Assembly: GCA_946480635.1 (NCBI GenBank) | Contig: CAMLKV010000090.1 | Span: 1 to 8,141 of the forward strand | Length of the DNA: 8,141 nt | From: an uncultured Flavobacterium sp. | GTDB taxonomy: Bacteria > Bacteroidota > Bacteroidia > Flavobacteriales > Flavobacteriaceae | Direction: 5' to 3' | Shown here: in pieces, positions 1-6,334 of the stretch | Layout of the letters: every line of letters starts with the position of its first letter | How positions within the stretch are numbered: the stretch's first letter is position 1 | The notes under the pieces: model-generated | What the model saw: the letters and a program-made list of their open reading frames with translations, nothing else | Told to the model about the DNA's origin: nothing | The model's database searches: none | Translations under genes and position numbers: made by a program

Positions 1-1
1 A

Positions 2-157
2 ATATTTATTAATAATAAATTAGTATTACTTTATACTTTTGAATGCGACCTTGGTGATGGATGGGAAGATTACGAAGTACACAATGATCCAAAAGAAGTT
101 AGAGAAAAAGCATTAAAAATGGGTGCAAACATTATTAATTATGTTTTTAGTAATTAA
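2..157 (+). CDS. C-terminal end of a DUF4159-like protein (partial)
   Basis: The gene enters from the left edge; only its last 51 codons and the TAA stop (155-157) are visible. The reading frame contains a hydrophobic strand (KLVLLYTFE) followed by CDLGDGWED, an EVHNDP segment and the ending MGANIINYVFSN. From memory this resembles the C-terminus of DUF4159 proteins of Bacteroidetes. Those are small secreted or periplasmic proteins, often with a predicted Rossmann-like or class I glutamine-amidotransferase-like fold and no settled function. The signal peptide and most of the domain lie outside the window, so family membership rests on this tail alone. No GC-rich terminator hairpin follows the stop, and the next gene has its own promoter, so the two are probably not one operon. 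Confidence 0.5.
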   Translation: MFINNKLVLLYTFECDLGDGWEDYEVHNDPKEVREKALKMGANIINYVFSN

Positions 158-369
158 AAACTAATCATACTACATAGATAACTATAAATCAAAAAAAAAT
201 ACTCCTTTAAACTTTTCTGTTTACCACCTACTTCTTCACTTATTATTAATGACGAATTTTAAACAAATAAGATTTTTAGAAAGACAGATTTTATTAGCTT
301 TTTTTTATAAAATCAAAAATTTAACATTTTTTACACAATAAAAAAGTAACATTTAAAGAAAGTAAAAAA

Positions 370-400
370 TTGTTTTGTTTAAAAAAAAATTATATTATTG
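370..400 (+). promoter_or_regulatory. Bacteroidetes-type promoter of the first metalloprotease
   Basis: TTG (370-372), 20 bases, then TATTATTG (393-400), one mismatch from the TAnnTTTG -7 consensus used by the Bacteroidetes primary sigma factor. Transcription would begin near 407, leaving a leader of about 46 bases before the ATG. The paralogue downstream has the same TTG-N20-TAnnATTG arrangement at nearly the same distance from its start, which supports the call. The rest of the gap 158-452 is AT-rich sequence in which I see no gene or strong hairpin. Confidence 0.45.
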
Positions 401-452
401 CTTAACTATTTAATAAAAAAATTAATAATTTATTAATTAAACCACACTAATT

Positions 453-1421
453 ATGAAAAAATTATTGTTAAGTGCTTCGGCAGCATTATTAATGTTTTCT
501 TGTCAAAAAGACAATGATGTCATTAACGAAGATCAATCTACAACTACTGCAGCTTCAGCTCACAGAGGTTGTGCTACTCAAGAAGTTTTTGAAGCTCAAC
601 TAAGAGAAAATCCTGCATTAGCTCAAAAAATGGCTGATATTGAAGCTCAAACTCAAAGTGCGATTTCTGCCGGTAGACTAGTTAATGGGAAAATTGAAAT
701 ACCTGTTGTTGTTAATGTATTGTATAGAACAACAGCTGAAAATATTTCTTTAGCTCAAATTCAGTCTCAAATTGATGTACTAAATAAAGATTTTAATGCT
801 CAAAACTCAGATTATAACCAAGTACCAGCTTTATTTTCAGGAGTAAAAGCAAATGTTGGAATTTCGTTTGTATTAGATCAAGTGATTAGAAAATCTACTA
901 CTAAATCTTCTTGGGGAACAAGAGATGCTTGTAAAAAAACAAAGCAAGGAGGAATTGATCCAACATCGCCAACTACTAAATTAAACTTATGGGTTGCAAC
1001 TATAGGTGGTGGAATCTTAGGATATGCGCAATTTCCAGGAGGTTCATCTGCAACAGATGGAGTAGTTATTGATTCTAAATATTTTGGTGTAACAAGCGAT
1101 TCAGGTTCTAGCTATCCTTATAATTTAGGACGAACTGCTACTCACGAAGTTGGTCACTGGATGAACTTACGTCACATTTGGGGCGATGCAACTTGTGGAT
1201 CTGATTTAGTTTCAGACACTCCAGTTCATAATACTGCAAATTATGGTGTACCAACTTACCCACACTATAGCACTTGTGCAGGGACTCCTGTTGAAATGAC
1301 TATGAACTATATGGACTACACAGACGACAGAGGAATGTATATGTTTTCAACAGGACAAAAAGCAAGAATGGATGCAATTTTTGTTTCTGGAGGAGCTAGA
1401 TTTTCTTTCGCTCAGCCATAA
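453..1421 (+). CDS. M43-family (pappalysin/cytophagalysin-type) zinc metalloprotease, surface lipoprotein
   Basis: A secreted zinc endopeptidase of 322 residues. Residues 1-17 are a lipoprotein signal peptide with lipobox MFSC; Cys17 would be lipidated. QKDND follows directly, resembling the Bacteroidetes lipoprotein export signal (QKDDE-like), so outer-leaflet display is likely. Residues 18-80 look like a short propeptide; its HRGC (Cys40) could act as a cysteine switch, as in ulilysin and mirolysin. The catalytic domain has HEVGHWMNLRH at 231-241 (zinc ligands His231, His235, His241; base Glu232), followed by IWGD, and the Met-turn segment MNYMDYT at 284-290. Cys248 and Cys275 could form the family disulfide. 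The position usually Gly in HExxHxxGxxH is Asn238. There is no C-terminal type IX sorting domain, consistent with lipid anchoring. The gene has its own promoter and terminator. The family is clear; the substrate is unknown. Confidence 0.92.
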   Translation: MKKLLLSASAALLMFSCQKDNDVINEDQSTTTAASAHRGCATQEVFEAQLRENPALAQKMADIEAQTQSAISAGRLVNGKIEIPVVVNVLYRTTAENISLAQIQSQIDVLNKDFNAQNSDYNQVPALFSGVKANVGISFVLDQVIRKSTTKSSWGTRDACKKTKQGGIDPTSPTTKLNLWVATIGGGILGYAQFPGGSSATDGVVIDSKYFGVTSDSGSSYPYNLGRTATHEVGHWMNLRHIWGDATCGSDLVSDTPVHNTANYGVPTYPHYSTCAGTPVEMTMNYMDYTDDRGMYMFSTGQKARMDAIFVSGGARFSFAQP

Positions 1422-1441
1422 TATAAAATATTTCATTAAAT

Positions 1442-1469
1442 AAAAACTCGCTCATTGGGCGAGTTTTTT
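1442..1469 (+). terminator. Intrinsic terminator of the first metalloprotease
   Basis: AAAAACTCGC (1442-1451), a 7-base loop, then GCGAGTTTTT (1459-1468) in a run of six T. The 10-bp stem ends in the U tract and begins 20 bases after the stop codon. The flanking A and T runs make it potentially bidirectional. The stem core ACTCGC/GCGAGT is the same as in the terminator after the second copy. Confidence 0.9.
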
Positions 1470-1524
1470 CATTATCAAAGATTTAGATTTTAAAAGAATA
1501 AAAATTAAAAGAAAAAATCCTACA

Positions 1525-1590
1525 AAAGTTATTAACAATATACGCAGCCTAAAGGCTTATATTTATTACTTTTTTAAAGTTATTAACAAT
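1525..1590 (+). repeat. 15-base direct repeat upstream of the second metalloprotease promoter
   Basis: AAAGTTATTAACAAT occurs exactly at 1525-1539 and 1576-1590, 51 bases apart. Each copy contains the small inverted repeat GTTA-T-TAAC. Between them is a short AGCC/GGCT hairpin (1546-1557). The pair lies 50-115 bases upstream of the -33 element, a position where an activator or repressor could bind, but such AT-rich repeats also arise by chance. The rest of the gap 1422-1718 contains the terminator, this repeat and the promoter, and no gene that I can see. Confidence 0.4.
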
Positions 1591-1640
1591 TTTTATAAAT
1601 CAAAAAAAATGAACATTAAAATAATAATTACTTTATTTTT

Positions 1641-1671
1641 TTGTTAAATAAACTTAAAATATTTAGTATTG
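1641..1671 (+). promoter_or_regulatory. Promoter of the second (broken) metalloprotease
   Basis: TTG (1641-1643), 20 bases, then TAGTATTG (1664-1671). Spacing and the TAnnATTG variant match the promoter of the upstream paralogue exactly, and the -7 element is 47 bases from the ATG (52 in the other copy). The promoter appears intact although the gene is frameshifted. Confidence 0.45.
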
Positions 1672-1680
1672 CGTCGCAAT
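1668..1680. promoter_or_regulatory. 13-base perfect palindrome over the -7/+1 region (candidate operator)
   Basis: ATTGCG-T-CGCAAT is a perfect 6+1+6 inverted repeat, unusually GC-rich for this AT-rich gap. Its left arm contains the ATTG of the -7 element and its right arm reaches the expected transcription start. A repressor bound here would block transcription. The promoter of the first copy keeps ATTGC but lacks the symmetric right half. Confidence 0.4.
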
Positions 1681-1718
1681 TAATTAAAAAACCAAATTAT
1701 TAACCAAACCAAAAAACT

Positions 1719-2665
1719 ATGAAAAAATTATTATTGACTGCTTCTGCAGCTTTATTAATGTTCTCTTGTCAAAATGACAATGAAGCAGTTTCAAATGATT
1801 CTTCAACAACTTCAAATGCATCAGCACACAGAGGATGTGCTTCTCAAGAAGTATTAGAAGCTCAATTAAGAGCAAATCCAGAATTAGCAACAAGAATGGC
1901 TGAATTTGAAAGAATTTCTGACGAAGCTATCAAATCTGGAAGATTAGTAAATGGGGTTATGGAAATTCCAGTAGTGTTTAATGTTTTATACAGAACTTCT
2001 GCTGAAAACATTTCTTTAGCTCAATTACAATCTCAGATCGATGTTTTAAATAGAGACTTCTCTGCAACTAACACTGATTACAATACAGCTAACAATCCTT
2101 ATTCTTCTGTTCGTAGTGGTAATACAAATATTAGATTCGTATTGGATCAAGTTATCCGTAAATCAACGACAAAAACATCTTGGGGTACTAATGATGCAAT
2201 GAAAAAATCTACGACGCAACTTCTCCAACTACTAAATTAAACTACTGGGTATGTACAATTGGCGGTGGTATTTTAGGATATGCTCAATTCCCAGGAGGTG
2301 CTGCAGCTACAGATGGTGTTGCAATTGATTCTAAATATACTGGTAATACTGGTACTGCAACTTATCCATTCAACTTAGGTAGAACTGCAACTCATGAAGT
2401 TGGTCACTGGTTAAACTTACGTCACATTTGGGGAGACGCTACTTGTGGATCTGATTTAGTATCTGATACACCAGTTCACAATACAGCTAACTACGGTGTT
2501 CCAGCTGTAGGACATAGATCAACTTGTTCAGGTACTCCACTTGAAATGTACATGAACTATATGGATTACACTGATGACAGAGGAATGTACATGTTCTCAG
2601 TAGGTCAAAAAACTAGAATGAATGCTGTTTTTGCAGTTGGGGCTGCTAGGGCTTCTTTTAGATAG
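1719..2665 (+). pseudogene. M43-family zinc metalloprotease lipoprotein, frameshifted tandem paralogue
   Basis: A close paralogue of the gene at 453-1421. The first frame runs from ATG 1719 to a TAA at 2238-2240 (173 residues): lipoprotein signal MKKLLLTASAALLMFSC, propeptide with HRGC, and the N-terminal part of the domain up to WGTNDAMKKS. Homology then continues in the -1 frame, from about 2213 (DATSPTTKL) to TAG 2663-2665. This part includes HEVGHWLNLRH (2393-2425), IWGD and MNYMDYT. At the junction the intact gene has five codons (KQGGI) where this one has two bases, a net loss of 13. The -1 frame has no ATG before the zinc motif, so a separate catalytic fragment is unlikely. I see no other stop or frameshift, so the break looks recent. 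A 173-residue lipoprotein lacking the active site may still be made. A ribosomal slip on the A6 run at 2202-2207 is a less likely way to restore the full protein. Confidence 0.88.
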
Positions 2666-2686
2666 TCTTTGTAGATATAATATGAT

Positions 2687-2715
2687 AAAACTCGCTCTTA
2701 GTAGCGAGTTTTTTT
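2687..2715 (+). terminator. Intrinsic terminator of the second metalloprotease
   Basis: AAAACTCGCT (2687-2696), loop CTTAGT, then AGCGAGTTTT (2703-2712) in a run of seven T. It starts 21 bases after the TAG of the restored frame, which marks the true 3' end of the ancestral gene. Only 28 bases separate it from the next start codon, so the promoter of the following operon must overlap this region or lie upstream; I could not find a convincing one. Confidence 0.9.
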
Positions 2716-2743
2716 ATTATATTCGTTTTCAAATCATTCACAA

Positions 2744-3832
2744 ATGAATTCAAAAACAATTGCAAATGGTATTGTTCGTGCTGTTTTAATACTTGCACTT
2801 ATTTCACTAGTCATTTATTTTCTTTATAAAATACAACTTGTTATAGTATACATTTTAATTTCTATTATACTATCCATGATAGGAACTCCTATTGTAGATT
2901 TTCTTAGAAGAAGATTAAAATTTAAACTTACTACAGCTGTGATTTTTACTCTATTTTTCTATGGATTAATTATTTTCGGCTTCATAATGATGTTTATTCC
3001 TTTGATAACTACACAAGGCCAAAAATTATCGCTTTTAGACTCAAATGCTTTACAGTTTCAAATTAATGAGTTGATAATTCAAATAAAAAGCTTTTTAGAT
3101 AACAGAGGATTTAATGGTAGTAAATTAATGAAGGAGTACAATTTAATTTCAAAATTAAATTTTAATTTCCTTTCAGATTTCTTAAACAATACACTTAACA
3201 CAATTAGTAATATAGGAATGGGATTGGCTTCTGTATTTTTTATTACTTTTTTCTTTTTGAAAGAACGAATAATTTTTTTGAGAATTTTTAAATACATTCT
3301 TCCTGATGAGCACGAAGAAAAAATATTAAATTCAGTTTCTCAAATCAATGTTCTTCTTTCAAGATATTTCTTAGGAATTTTACTCCAACTATTTATAATT
3401 TTTGTTTTATACTTAGTCGTTTTATTAATCTTTGGTGTAGAAAACGCATTTATTATTGCTTTTTTATGTGCTTTTTTAAATATAATACCCTACGTAGGGC
3501 CATTAATTGGAACTGTTTTAGCTGTAATACTGACACTATTAGGAAATTTTACAGGAACATTTACCCATGAAATGTTAATAACAACCATATATGTTATGAT
3601 TGGATTTTTTGTAGTTCAATTTATAGATAATAACATAAGTCAACCTTATATTTTCTCAAATAGTACAAAATCACATCCTCTTGAAATATTTTTAATAATA
3701 CTTATTTTTGGATTTTTATTTGGAATACTAGGAATGATAATCGCTGTTCCTGCTTACACCATTTTAAAAGTGATAGGAAAAGAATTTTTACCCGAAAACA
3801 GAATCATACAATCATTAACCAAAGATTTATAA
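2744..3832 (+). CDS. AI-2E family (PerM/YdiK-type) membrane protein
   Basis: An inner-membrane protein of 362 residues, the usual length for the AI-2E transporter family (PF01594). Hydrophobic segments lie at about 11-27, 31-47, 64-85, 153-172, 208-232, 234-264, 279-293 and 314-342. The poorly hydrophobic stretch at about 90-150 is the extramembrane region typical of the family. Family-type motifs are NIIPYVGPLIG (246-256), IDNNISQP (294-301), HPLE (311-314) and GILGMIIAVPA (327-337). Members have been proposed to export autoinducer-2 or act as Na+/H+ antiporters, but most, probably including this one, have no established substrate. It is first in a tight operon; its TAA is two bases before the next start. 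No clear promoter was found in the 28 bases after the preceding terminator. Confidence 0.9.
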   Translation: MNSKTIANGIVRAVLILALISLVIYFLYKIQLVIVYILISIILSMIGTPIVDFLRRRLKFKLTTAVIFTLFFYGLIIFGFIMMFIPLITTQGQKLSLLDSNALQFQINELIIQIKSFLDNRGFNGSKLMKEYNLISKLNFNFLSDFLNNTLNTISNIGMGLASVFFITFFFLKERIIFLRIFKYILPDEHEEKILNSVSQINVLLSRYFLGILLQLFIIFVLYLVVLLIFGVENAFIIAFLCAFLNIIPYVGPLIGTVLAVILTLLGNFTGTFTHEMLITTIYVMIGFFVVQFIDNNISQPYIFSNSTKSHPLEIFLIILIFGFLFGILGMIIAVPAYTILKVIGKEFLPENRIIQSLTKDL

Positions 3833-3834
3833 CC

Positions 3835-5013
3835 TTGAATCAAGATTTACTTAAGTCTGAAGTACAAAAATTTATAAACGAATCTTTAGAAGTTAATTTT
3901 TCTAAAATTGCTTTATTAAAGAATCCGTTTCCTGAAATTTCATGGACAGAAATTTTAACCCAGATTGCTTCAAAAGCTAAAGCTAAAACAAAACTTCCAA
4001 CATGGTTTAACACTAACAATATCCTTTATCCAAGCAAAATATCAATTGAACAAACTTCTTCAGAGATAACCGCAAATTATAAAACAAGATTAGCCTCTGG
4101 AGAATCAATAATAGATTTAACGGGTGGATTTGGGATTGATGATTATTATTTTTCCAAAGCTTTTTCAAAAGTGATTCACTGTGAATTAAAACAAGAATTG
4201 CATGATATTGTCAAAAACAATCTCTTATCTCTTTCTGTTAAAAACATTGAGTGTCATTATGGTGATAGTTTAGAAACGCTTAAAAAGCTAAATTTAAAAT
4301 TTGATTGGATTTATGTTGATCCATCAAGAAGAAATGATGCTAAAGGAAAGGTTTTTATGCTTAAAGATTGCTTACCAAACGTACCCGAAAATTTAGATTT
4401 ATATTTTACTTTTTCAGACAATATTTTAATTAAAACTGCTCCTTTACTTGACATATCCGCTGGTTTATCAGAATTAAAAAACGTTTCAGAAATTCATGTT
4501 GTTGCCATCAATAATGAAGTGAAAGAGCTTTTGTGGGTATTAAAAAAAGACTTTCAAGGAAGTCAAAAAATTAAAACAATAAATATTTTAAAAGATAAGG
4601 AAGAGAAATTTGAATTTGATTTAGTCACTAATGATAATCTTCCTACATATTCAGAACCCAAAAAGTATCTTTACGAGCCTAATAGTGCAATTCTAAAATC
4701 TGGAGGCTTCAATAACATAGCTATTAACTATAAATTATCTAAATTACACCAACATTCTCATTTATATACATCACAAGAACTAATTGAATTTCCTGGAAGA
4801 AGTTTTAAAATTACTCAAATATTAGAGTACAATAAGACCAATATGAAGGAGTTTTTGATAAATTCAAAGGCTAATATTACCACAAGAAATTTTCCAGAAA
4901 GTGTAGATGAACTTCGAAAAAAATGGAAAATAAAAGATGGTGGAGAATTGTATTCTTTTTTCACAACAGATAAAACTAATCGCAAAATTGTTTTAATTTG
5001 CGACAAAATTTAA
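3835..5013 (+). CDS. Class I SAM-dependent methyltransferase with THUMP-like C-terminal domain
   Basis: A cytosolic protein of 392 residues that resembles the Bacteroidetes PG_1098-like group (THUMP-like domain proteins). The N-terminal helical region spans about residues 1-90. The Rossmann methyltransferase core follows: motif I DLTGGFGID (94-102), acidic ribose-binding Glu117 in HCEL, GDS (143-145), and motif IV DPSRRN (162-167) where many RNA or DNA methyltransferases have DPPY/NPPY. The C-terminal part has YEPNSAILKSGGF (280-292) and NFPESVDELRKKWKIKDGG (352-370), as expected for the ferredoxin-like and THUMP-like domains. This suggests methylation of a structured RNA, which is inference. 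The start is taken as TTG 3835, two bases after the upstream stop, because the next in-frame ATG is at codon 175 and would remove the SAM site. The next gene begins four bases after the stop. Confidence 0.85.
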   Translation: MNQDLLKSEVQKFINESLEVNFSKIALLKNPFPEISWTEILTQIASKAKAKTKLPTWFNTNNILYPSKISIEQTSSEITANYKTRLASGESIIDLTGGFGIDDYYFSKAFSKVIHCELKQELHDIVKNNLLSLSVKNIECHYGDSLETLKKLNLKFDWIYVDPSRRNDAKGKVFMLKDCLPNVPENLDLYFTFSDNILIKTAPLLDISAGLSELKNVSEIHVVAINNEVKELLWVLKKDFQGSQKIKTINILKDKEEKFEFDLVTNDNLPTYSEPKKYLYEPNSAILKSGGFNNIAINYKLSKLHQHSHLYTSQELIEFPGRSFKITQILEYNKTNMKEFLINSKANITTRNFPESVDELRKKWKIKDGGELYSFFTTDKTNRKIVLICDKI

Positions 5014-5017
5014 AAAA

Positions 5018-5584
5018 ATGCGTTTCTACATTATTACAATAATTTTACTAATTCAATCAGTTGCTTTTTCTCAAAAAAAATGTGAATATGATGTAAACAT
5101 TAATGACTCATTAGGAAATTATAAAGAGACTAAAACTAATTTAGTTTATGAAAAGGTATTTGGTAACTCAAAAGAATTAGTATTTTTTACTTTGGCTGTA
5201 GATAATGGAACTCCTATTTTAAAACTTCAAATTATACAAAAAAACAAAGATTTTATTACCCCTAAATGTATTGATGAAAAGTCAAGAATTTATTTACAAT
5301 TAAATAGTGGAAAAATTTACACTTTAATTGCCAATGAAAGTAAATGTGATAATTTAATTTATAATTCTGTTGATAAGGAAAATAACAGAATATTGGATGC
5401 AAACTTTTTATTTGTAAAAAATGATTTTGAAGATTTAAAAAATTCACCAATAATGTTGATGAAAATTAGATTTGCCAATGAAGAAAAAGAATACTTTCTT
5501 CAAAAAGAGTTGGTTTCAGAAAAAGTCGAATCTAAAACAAAGCCGTCTTCATTTTTTATTGATTATTTTCATTGTATCGAATAG
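5018..5584 (+). CDS. Small secreted protein of unknown function
   Basis: Not recognised. It has 188 residues. Residues 1-18 form a Sec signal peptide (MRFY, a hydrophobic core, then SVAFS), with probable cleavage before QKKCEYD; there is no lipobox Cys at the cleavage site, so a soluble periplasmic or secreted protein is expected. The mature part has strand-rich alternating hydrophobic stretches (KELVFFTLAV, RIYLQL, KIYTLIA, PIMLMKIRFA) and four cysteines, which could form disulfides. The start lies four bases after the methyltransferase stop, making it the third gene of the operon. A role linked to those neighbours cannot be read from the sequence. No clear hairpin terminator follows; it converges with the minus-strand dipeptidase 56 bases away. 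Confidence 0.75.
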   Translation: MRFYIITIILLIQSVAFSQKKCEYDVNINDSLGNYKETKTNLVYEKVFGNSKELVFFTLAVDNGTPILKLQIIQKNKDFITPKCIDEKSRIYLQLNSGKIYTLIANESKCDNLIYNSVDKENNRILDANFLFVKNDFEDLKNSPIMLMKIRFANEEKEYFLQKELVSEKVESKTKPSSFFIDYFHCIE

Positions 5585-5590
5585 ATTTAA

Positions 5591-5649
5591 AATAATTAAT
5601 CACAAAAGATTATACAGAATTAAGTAAAAAGTTATAATAATTAATCACA
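5591..5649. repeat. 14-base direct repeat in the convergent gap
   Basis: AATAATTAATCACA occurs at 5591-5604 and 5636-5649, 45 bases apart. The second copy overlaps the last codons of the minus-strand dipeptidase gene, the first is intergenic. It may be a remnant of a small local duplication of that gene's 3' end; no function is evident. Confidence 0.4.
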
Positions 5650-6252
5650 TTTCCAATTAAAATTTGAAAGCTTGTCTTTTTTTGCATCTTTTAAATTATA
5701 ATGCCACCATTCTGAATCAAAAGATTCAAAGCCGTGTTTAGTCATTATTTTTTTTAGCATCTTTCTATTCTTTATTATTTCAGAAGATAAGTTTTTAAAT
5801 AAATGAGATGATTCTGGTCCAAAATAATCAAATTTTGTTCCCATTTCTAATTCCTTTCCATCTATATCAACTAAAGTAATATCTACTGCCCCTCCTCTAT
5901 TGTGAATTGAACCTCTCTTGGGATTTGCAACATAAATTGGATCTGAAACGATTGCCCACATTTTTTCTTGAACATCCAAAGGACGATAACAGTCAAATAA
6001 TTTTATTTTATAGCCTTTTTTCAAAAAGCGCTCATTTGCCTTGATTAATGCTTTTACAGTTTTTAGTCTTAAGTAGCACTCGTCACATTCATAAACCTTT
6101 GTTTTTAAAAAATTGTCATCGGTTGCATACTTCATATCAAAAACAAAGTCTGTGCTATATTTTTTTAGATTAACGAAAGTTGTATCAGTAACTTCTTGCC
6201 CTTTAACTAATTGAAAAAAAAATACAAACAGGAATGGAAAATAAAATTTCAT
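5641..6252 (-). CDS. Secreted D-alanyl-D-alanine dipeptidase (VanX/DdpX type, peptidase M15D)
   Basis: A zinc peptidase expected to cleave D-Ala-D-Ala. The 203 residues match VanX-family length. Residues 1-19 are a Sec signal peptide (MKFYFPFLFVFFFQLVKGQ), so it acts in the periplasm, unlike enterococcal VanX, which is cytosolic. The zinc ligands are all present: SIHNRGGAVDI (115-125) gives His117 and Asp124, and EWWHY (181-185) gives catalytic Glu181 and ligand His184. Arg90 in CYRPLDVQ matches the transition-state arginine (Arg71 in VanX). The segment YATDDNF near residue 42 is also family-typical. There is no vanH or vanA partner nearby, so a role in recycling wall-derived dipeptide is more likely than glycopeptide resistance (inference). 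It is transcribed divergently from the amidase-like gene. The start ATG is followed at once by the signal peptide. Confidence 0.9.
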   Translation of the reverse strand: MKFYFPFLFVFFFQLVKGQEVTDTTFVNLKKYSTDFVFDMKYATDDNFLKTKVYECDECYLRLKTVKALIKANERFLKKGYKIKLFDCYRPLDVQEKMWAIVSDPIYVANPKRGSIHNRGGAVDITLVDIDGKELEMGTKFDYFGPESSHLFKNLSSEIIKNRKMLKKIMTKHGFESFDSEWWHYNLKDAKKDKLSNFNWKCD

Positions 6253-6309
6253 TGATTTAGTTTTCTGGAAATTTACTTAAAAAACAACTATAAAAAAAAG
6301 ACTGTATTG

Positions 6310-6317
6310 CAAACATA
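6310..6317 (-). promoter_or_regulatory. -7 element of the dipeptidase gene
   Basis: Read on the minus strand this is TATGTTTG, a perfect TAnnTTTG, 57 bases before the dipeptidase ATG, similar to the spacing of other promoters in the window. No TTG is found at the -33 position, so the promoter may be weak or need an activator. Confidence 0.4.
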
Positions 6318-6334
6318 AAAACTAAATTAGTTTT
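6318..6334. promoter_or_regulatory. 17-base palindrome between divergent -7 elements (candidate operator)
   Basis: AAAACTAA-A-TTAGTTTT is a perfect 8+1+8 inverted repeat. It begins the base after the minus-strand -7 element and covers most of the plus-strand -7 element. One bound regulator could control both genes. The AT-rich composition raises the chance of a fortuitous palindrome. Confidence 0.4.

Larger units (their letters stand above)
453..2665 (+). repeat. Tandem gene duplication (two M43 metalloprotease units)
   Basis: Two promoter-gene-terminator units lie head to tail. They share the signal peptide, the HRGC propeptide motif, the N-terminal domain (IPVV-NVLYRT, ENISLAQ, DVLN), the catalytic motifs and the C-terminal YTDDRGMYMFS segment in the same order. 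Codon choices differ at many synonymous sites, so the duplication is not very recent even though the frameshift may be. Confidence 0.85.

Noticed and set aside
1546..1557. Hairpin AGCCT-AA-AGGCT between the direct repeats as a terminator
   Set aside because: The stem is only four to five pairs with a very tight loop and no adjacent U tract; a strong terminator already lies at 1442-1469.
2546..2665. Internal ATG in the -1 frame as the start of a separate catalytic protein
   Set aside because: It lies downstream of the zinc-binding motif (2393-2425), so a product from it would have no active site.
3079..3297. Minus-strand open frame of 72 codons inside the AI-2E-type gene
   Set aside because: It lies wholly within a well-supported membrane protein gene, is Lys/Ile-rich as expected from the complement of AT-rich codons, and has no recognisable motif.
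4815..5006. Minus-strand open frame of 63 codons inside the methyltransferase gene
   Set aside because: It is antisense to the conserved THUMP-like end of a real gene, with no promoter or family resemblance.
5262..5450. Minus-strand open frame inside the small secreted protein gene
   Set aside because: It is a shadow of a gene that has a clear signal peptide and operon spacing.
5641..6252. Glycopeptide resistance cluster
   Set aside because: Only a VanX-type enzyme is present; there is no D-lactate dehydrogenase or D-Ala-D-Lac ligase, and the protein carries a signal peptide.
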